A stretch of 9,153 nt of DNA, from contig JAHIVM010000348.1 of assembly GCA_018816665.1 (NCBI GenBank), positions 1 to 9,153 on the forward strand. Reading direction: 5' to 3'. Source of the DNA: Candidatus Zixiibacteriota bacterium. Its GTDB lineage: Bacteria; Zixibacteria; MSB-5A5; GN15; FEB-12. Under the pieces are notes generated by a model, which did no database searches, was not told the DNA's origin, and saw only the letters and a program-made list of their open reading frames with translations. The translations under genes were made by a program, and so were the position numbers. Below, one piece after another: positions 5,851 through 9,153 of this stretch (positions are counted from its first letter, which is position 1; every line of letters starts with the position of its first letter).

Positions 5851-7625
5851 GACCGCGCCGACTGTTCTGGCAGGTATATCCCTGGATTCTGGCGGTGATT
5901 ATTCTCTCACTGGTGCTGGTTTCCTGGTGGTCAAGCAGCCGCATGCGAGCTTTCTACCTTGCGGAGACGTCCGAGAAACTCCGGGCCCGCGCCCTCCTGG
6001 TGGAGTATCATCTGGCCAAAACCGGCTGGACCGCCAATACACAGGAACTGACTGAAATGTGCCGCCAGATGGTGGCGCAGACTCAGGCTCGAATTACCAT
6101 CATCGATCGCAACGGCACCGTGTTGGGCGACTCACATGAAGACCATGCAACCATGGAACCCCATGATACCCGCCCGGAAATCAGCGAGGCAATGCGGGGA
6201 ACCGTGGGCGTCAGTACGCGCTATAGCAACACGCTCCAGAACACGCTCATGTACGTTGCCGTACCGGTGCGGATTGATAATGAAATCCGGGGAGTTGTCA
6301 GAACCGCCCTCCCTCTGACAGCCATTGATAGCACCCTCCGCTCGCTCAATGTGAAAATCGCCCTGGCCGGTGTTGTAGTATTGATTCTTGCAACCCTGAT
6401 TACGCTCGGGTTGTTTCGACGTATCCGCAGGCCGTTGGACGAACTGCGCAAAGGCGCCGATCGCTTCGCCCAGGGAAAGTTTGATTTGCGCGTGGCCGTT
6501 CCCGAGACCGAGGAGATTCACGCCCTGGCGCAGGCAATGAATCGCATGGCTGAACAACTCGATGAGCGCATCAAGACCATTGTGCGCCAGCGCAAGGAGC
6601 AGGAAGCTATTCTGTCGGCCATGATAGAAGGCGTGATCGCCATTGATATGACCGAATGCGTCATCAACTGCAACCGGGCCGCCGCAATCCTGCTTGGTTT
6701 CGATGAGCACCGGGCAGCCGGACGCAGCATTCAGGAGCTCATCCGCAATGCCGCCCTTCATGACTTCGTGTCGGCGACCCTCAGAAGCGTGACAGCAACC
6801 GAAACCGGTATTGCCCTGAACGACGCCAACGAGACGTATTTGCAGGTGCACGGCACACACTTGCGCGATGTCTCCGGGGAGGTCATAGGCGTGGTAATCG
6901 TGCTCAATGACCTGACGCGTATCAAACGACTCGAAAACGTCAGACGCGAGTTTGTGGCCAACGTGTCCCACGAACTCAAAACACCAATCACCTCGATAGT
7001 CGGGTTTGTCGAGACATTGCTTGACGGAGCGATTGAAGACCCGGACGATACTCGACGATTTCTCGCAATCATTAATAAACAGGCAAACCGCCTGGGAGCA
7101 ATTGTCGAGGACCTCCTGACCCTGTCACGACTCGAAAACGATGCCGAACATGATCGCCTGGAATTGCGCAGAGGCAGCGTGCGCGCCGTATTGACGGCTG
7201 CCGTCCAGGCCTGTTCGTCGGCGGCCGCTGCCCGCAACATTACGCTGGAGACGGACTGCCCGGGCGATCTGGAAGTGCCGATGAACTCGTTACGCCTTGA
7301 ACAGGCGGTGGTAAACCTGATAGACAATGCCATTAAGTATAGCGATGAGGGCTCATCCGTATGGATCGAAGCCGGACGGGACGACGAGCGACTGTATATT
7401 GCCGTCCGTGACCGGGGTATCGGGATAGACCGGAAGCACCATCCTCGTCTCTTTGAGCGGTTTTACCGGGTCGATCGCGCGCGAAGCCGCGAACACGGCG
7501 GCACCGGGCTTGGATTGGCTATCGTAAAACACATCATGCTGGCCCACCGGGGGTCGGTGGAGGTCGAAAGCGCTGTCGACCAGGGCAGCACTTTCCGTTT
7601 GACTATTCCCGTATCGCCGGCCTGA
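5847..7625 (+). CDS. phoR: PhoR-like membrane sensor histidine kinase
   Basis: 592 residues; the ATG overlaps the phoB stop (ATGA) and has AAGGAG nine to ten bases upstream inside phoB, indicating translational coupling. Order: TM1 at about 8-28; a periplasmic sensor region of about 140 residues containing a PAS/Cache-like strand pattern (ITIIDRNGTVLGDS); TM2 at about 171-190; HAMP linker at about 191-244; a cytoplasmic PAS domain at about 248-360; HisKA with the phosphorylated H375 in FVANVSHELKTP; and an HATPase domain with N box N490-N494, G1 box DRGIGID from D522 and G2 box GTGLGLA from G552. It is longer than E. coli PhoR, which lacks a substantial periplasmic domain, and matches the longer PhoR/PhoR-WalK type found in many other phyla. 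It probably autophosphorylates and controls the adjacent PhoB-like regulator. The phosphate signal is inferred from neighbouring genes, because no PhoU or Pst membrane gene is visible. Confidence 0.92.
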   Translation: MRPRRLFWQVYPWILAVIILSLVLVSWWSSSRMRAFYLAETSEKLRARALLVEYHLAKTGWTANTQELTEMCRQMVAQTQARITIIDRNGTVLGDSHEDHATMEPHDTRPEISEAMRGTVGVSTRYSNTLQNTLMYVAVPVRIDNEIRGVVRTALPLTAIDSTLRSLNVKIALAGVVVLILATLITLGLFRRIRRPLDELRKGADRFAQGKFDLRVAVPETEEIHALAQAMNRMAEQLDERIKTIVRQRKEQEAILSAMIEGVIAIDMTECVINCNRAAAILLGFDEHRAAGRSIQELIRNAALHDFVSATLRSVTATETGIALNDANETYLQVHGTHLRDVSGEVIGVVIVLNDLTRIKRLENVRREFVANVSHELKTPITSIVGFVETLLDGAIEDPDDTRRFLAIINKQANRLGAIVEDLLTLSRLENDAEHDRLELRRGSVRAVLTAAVQACSSAAAARNITLETDCPGDLEVPMNSLRLEQAVVNLIDNAIKYSDEGSSVWIEAGRDDERLYIAVRDRGIGIDRKHHPRLFERFYRVDRARSREHGGTGLGLAIVKHIMLAHRGSVEVESAVDQGSTFRLTIPVSPA

Positions 7626-7677
7626 TCCCAGCGCCGGCTTCCAGATGCTGTGACGGGACGGAAAATTCGTCGAGGCG

Positions 7678-7690
7678 GGTCAAAATGACC
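7678..7690. repeat. Perfect short inverted repeat next to the Pho-type box
   Basis: GGTCA-AAA-TGACC is a perfect 5-bp inverted repeat with a three-base centre, ending five bases before the first CTAAC repeat. It could be a second regulator half-site pair, or a weak hairpin behind phoR. No T-run follows, so it is not a convincing terminator. Confidence 0.3.
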
Positions 7691-7695
7691 AACTT

Positions 7696-7728
7696 CTAAC
7701 CGTCCCCTAACACTTCCCTAACACTGCA
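7696..7728 (+). promoter_or_regulatory. Tandem 11-bp repeat array, candidate PhoB box of the porin-pstS operon
   Basis: Three repeats of CTAAC[A/C]-N5 start at 7696, 7707 and 7718, an exact 11-bp period (one helical turn). PhoB/PhoP-family dimers bind tandem repeats of this geometry; the unit resembles the Bacillus PhoP box TTAACA-N5 more than the E. coli unit CTGTCAT-N4. The array stands directly after phoR and ahead of an outer-membrane porin and a phosphate-binding protein. A -10-like TGTATT (7734-7739, four of six positions) begins five bases after the last repeat, consistent with an activator site replacing a -35 box. Confidence 0.65.
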
Positions 7729-7765
7729 CCGGTTGTATTGGCACAACTGGAAGAGCAATCGCAGC

Positions 7766-7788
7766 GCGGGTACCTGCGAACTACCCGC
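7766..7788 (+). other. Leader hairpin in the porin 5' untranslated region
   Basis: GCGGGTA (7766-7772) and TACCCGC (7782-7788) form a perfect 7-bp stem with a 9-nt loop. If transcription starts near 7745, the porin mRNA would have a leader of about 125 nt beginning close to this hairpin. A role in mRNA stability is possible. No T-run follows, so it is not an intrinsic terminator. Confidence 0.35.
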
Positions 7789-7869
7789 CGCAAGCGACAA
7801 CACAGACAACTAAGTGATGAGGGATAGGGAGGTTCGGCCATTGTGCCGCCCCCCGGAAGAAAGGAAAAG

Positions 7870-8985
7870 ATGAAGTCATTAGTACTAGCAGCCGCCCTGT
7901 TTGCCATGATGGCCACGACGTCCAATGCCGGTGATTGGTGGGAAAACGTTAAAGTAAAAGGTGATTTGCGATACCGCCACGAGATGATAGACCAGGAAGG
8001 CAAAGATGTTCGTCACCGCCAGCGCGTTCGCGCCCGCCTGATGGTACTGGGAAAAGTCTCCTCGACCACCCAGGTAGGGATTCAGTTGGCCACCGGTTCC
8101 GACGACCCGGTGTCGACCAACCAGACCCTCGATGGCGCCTTTGCGACCAAAACGATCGGCCTCGACCTGGCTTACCTCGAGTTCACGCCCGAAAATGTCG
8201 CCGGTCTATCCATCACCGCCGGTAAATTCAAAAACCCGTTTTTCCTGCCCGGCAGCTCGGAACTCATCTGGGATTCCGACTGGAACCCCGAGGGCGGCGT
8301 CGCTGCGTTCTCACACAGCAGGGACAATCTCTCGTTCACCGCGACAGCCGCCGGCCTCTGGGTCGACGAAAGTTCGGGCGCGGATTCCTGGATCGGCGCT
8401 CTTCAGGGAGTTGGACGGGTGCATTTCAATGAAAAGAAGTCCAGTGTCGCGGTGGGAGCGTCCTACTACGGTTATACGAACTCCAAGGGTCATGCGCCCT
8501 TTTATGAAGCTGATGACTCCAAGGGAAACTCGGTCACTGTCGTCGTCGACAGCTCCGGTTCAGAGCCGGTCGAGTCCCTGGAGTATGCCAATGAATACAA
8601 GCTCATGGAGCTGTTTGGCGAGGTAACTCACAAGTTCGATGATATGCCGGTCACAGTCATGGGTGACTTTGTTACCAACACGGACGCCGACTCCCTAAAT
8701 GCCGGCTGGTTGGTCGGTCTCAAGATCGGTAGCGCCAAAAAACCGGGCTCCTGGGCTTTCCGGTACAACTACCGCAATATTGAGAAAGACGCCGTCGTGG
8801 GCGCCTTCACGGACTCGGACTTCCGGGGCGGCGGCACCGATGCCAAGGGCCACGAGGTCGGCGGTTCCCTGGTCGTTGCTCAAAACACCTGGTTCAACGT
8901 CAGCTACTTCGTGAACACGATCGGCCTGGATGCCGCAGAATCAGATTTCAACCGCCTGCAGGTCGACCTGCAGTTGAAGTTTTAG
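7870..8985 (+). CDS. Outer-membrane porin, probably phosphate-starvation induced (Porin_5-like)
   Basis: 371 residues from ATG 7870, which has AAGGA four bases upstream and begins a signal peptide (MKSLVLAAALFAMM...SNA, cleavage near residue 20). An in-frame GTG at 7843 would place charged residues ahead of the signal and is less likely. The mature protein is made of alternating hydrophobic/polar beta strands with many aromatic residues. It starts VKVKGDLRYRHEM, has an RQRVRARLMVLGKV strand and TGSDDPVSTNQTL, and ends with LQVDLQLKF, a terminal Phe typical of barrels inserted by BamA. It looks like the putative-porin family Porin_5 (PF16930) rather than OprP/OprO. Location behind a Pho-type box and 54 bp before a PstS-like gene suggests it admits phosphate or other phosphorus compounds through the outer membrane. 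The family call is moderate; the substrate is inferred from context alone. Confidence 0.85.
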   Translation: MKSLVLAAALFAMMATTSNAGDWWENVKVKGDLRYRHEMIDQEGKDVRHRQRVRARLMVLGKVSSTTQVGIQLATGSDDPVSTNQTLDGAFATKTIGLDLAYLEFTPENVAGLSITAGKFKNPFFLPGSSELIWDSDWNPEGGVAAFSHSRDNLSFTATAAGLWVDESSGADSWIGALQGVGRVHFNEKKSSVAVGASYYGYTNSKGHAPFYEADDSKGNSVTVVVDSSGSEPVESLEYANEYKLMELFGEVTHKFDDMPVTVMGDFVTNTDADSLNAGWLVGLKIGSAKKPGSWAFRYNYRNIEKDAVVGAFTDSDFRGGGTDAKGHEVGGSLVVAQNTWFNVSYFVNTIGLDAAESDFNRLQVDLQLKF

Positions 8986-9009
8986 GAAACGAAGAATAGG
9001 AAAGATGGA

Positions 9010-9027
9010 ACTGTCACAAGAGACAGT
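9010..9027 (+). other. Intercistronic hairpin between the porin and pstS-like genes
   Basis: ACTGTC (9010-9015) and GACAGT (9022-9027) make a perfect 6-bp stem with a 6-nt loop, ending two bases before the GGAGG ribosome-binding site of the next gene. No U-tract follows. It may be a processing or stability element that sets different expression levels for porin and binding protein. Confidence 0.35.
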
Positions 9028-9039
9028 CTGGAGGAACCA

Positions 9040-9153
9040 ATGAAGAAGTTTTTGATTGCATCACTGTTGTTGCTGGTCGCCGTCGGAGTAGTGTTCGCGA
9101 AAAGCAACATCACCATTAAGGGTTCTGATACCCTGGTCAGGCTCGGCCAGCGC
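9040..9153 (+). CDS. pstS: PstS-like periplasmic phosphate-binding protein (partial, runs off the right edge)
   Basis: Only 38 codons are visible. ATG 9040 is preceded by GGAGG with five bases of spacing. Residues 1-20 are a clear signal peptide (MKKFLIASLLLLVAVGVVFA). The mature start ITIKGSDTLVRLGQR matches the first strand and the phosphate-contacting GSDT turn of the PstS / phosphate ABC transporter binding-protein family. It would capture phosphate in the periplasm for the PstCAB permease, whose genes presumably follow beyond the window. It lies 54 bp behind the porin on the same strand, so it is probably co-transcribed from the Pho-controlled promoter. Related GSDT-type solute-binding proteins for other anions cannot be excluded from so short a fragment. 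Confidence 0.8.
   Translation, partial: MKKFLIASLLLLVAVGVVFAKSNITIKGSDTLVRLGQR

Noticed and set aside
6132..6971. Long antisense open frame (279 codons) inside the phoR-like gene
   Set aside because: It is explained by codon bias of the kinase gene on the opposite strand; no ribosome-binding site or domain was seen.
7616..7638. GCCGGC inverted repeat at the end of phoR as a terminator
   Set aside because: The stem is short, overlaps the stop codon region, has an 11-nt loop and no T-run follows.
8956..8973. Perfect 18-bp palindrome CTGCAGGTCGACCTGCAG, reminiscent of a cloning polylinker
   Set aside because: It is in frame in the last beta strand of the porin (LQVDLQ) and explained by repeated Leu-Gln codons; the sequence continues naturally on both sides, so vector contamination is unlikely.

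Overview
The window looks like part of a Gram-negative bacterial chromosome. It encodes an outer-membrane beta-barrel with a signal peptide and a C-terminal Phe, a periplasmic binding protein and a periplasmic-sensing kinase. The DNA is moderately GC-rich, densely coded and shows no mobile element, RNA gene or CRISPR array. The NADH/NADPH iron-sulphur flavoprotein module resembles those of anaerobes and of deep-branching environmental phyla (FCB-type candidate phyla or Deltaproteobacteria-like lineages). That placement is an inference; no taxonomic marker gene is present.

Left block, minus strand, 1-3376: an operon of a NuoE/HydC-like [2Fe-2S] thioredoxin-fold subunit carrying an unusual cysteine-rich C-terminal extension, followed 37 bp later by a very large NuoF/HydB-like flavoprotein. 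The flavoprotein is fused to a GltD/NfnL-like FAD/NAD(P)H domain and runs off the left edge after 829 codons. Together they look like the pyridine-nucleotide-oxidising part of a cytoplasmic, possibly electron-bifurcating or transhydrogenating, complex. The 427-bp gap upstream (3377-3803) holds two palindromic TGTGA-type sites. The one nearer the gene is close to the Rex (NADH/NAD+ sensor) consensus and would also fit a CRP-family protein.

Middle, minus strand, 3804-4973/4982: a compact CPA2-type cation/proton antiporter homologue without a C-terminal regulatory domain. The acidic pair expected in the ion-binding helix is Asn-Asn.

Right block, plus strand, 5158-9153: a phosphate-starvation (Pho) cluster. 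A PhoB-like response regulator overlaps a PhoR-like histidine kinase by ATGA. These are followed by an outer-membrane porin and the first 38 codons of a PstS-like phosphate-binding protein. Between phoR and the porin is a clean array of three CTAAC-containing repeats with an exact 11-bp period, the geometry of a PhoB/PhoP box. The likely circuit is that PhoR senses phosphate limitation and phosphorylates PhoB, which activates the porin-pstS transcript so that phosphate crosses the outer membrane and is captured in the periplasm. The divergent 4983-5157 region carries plausible promoters for both phoB and the antiporter.
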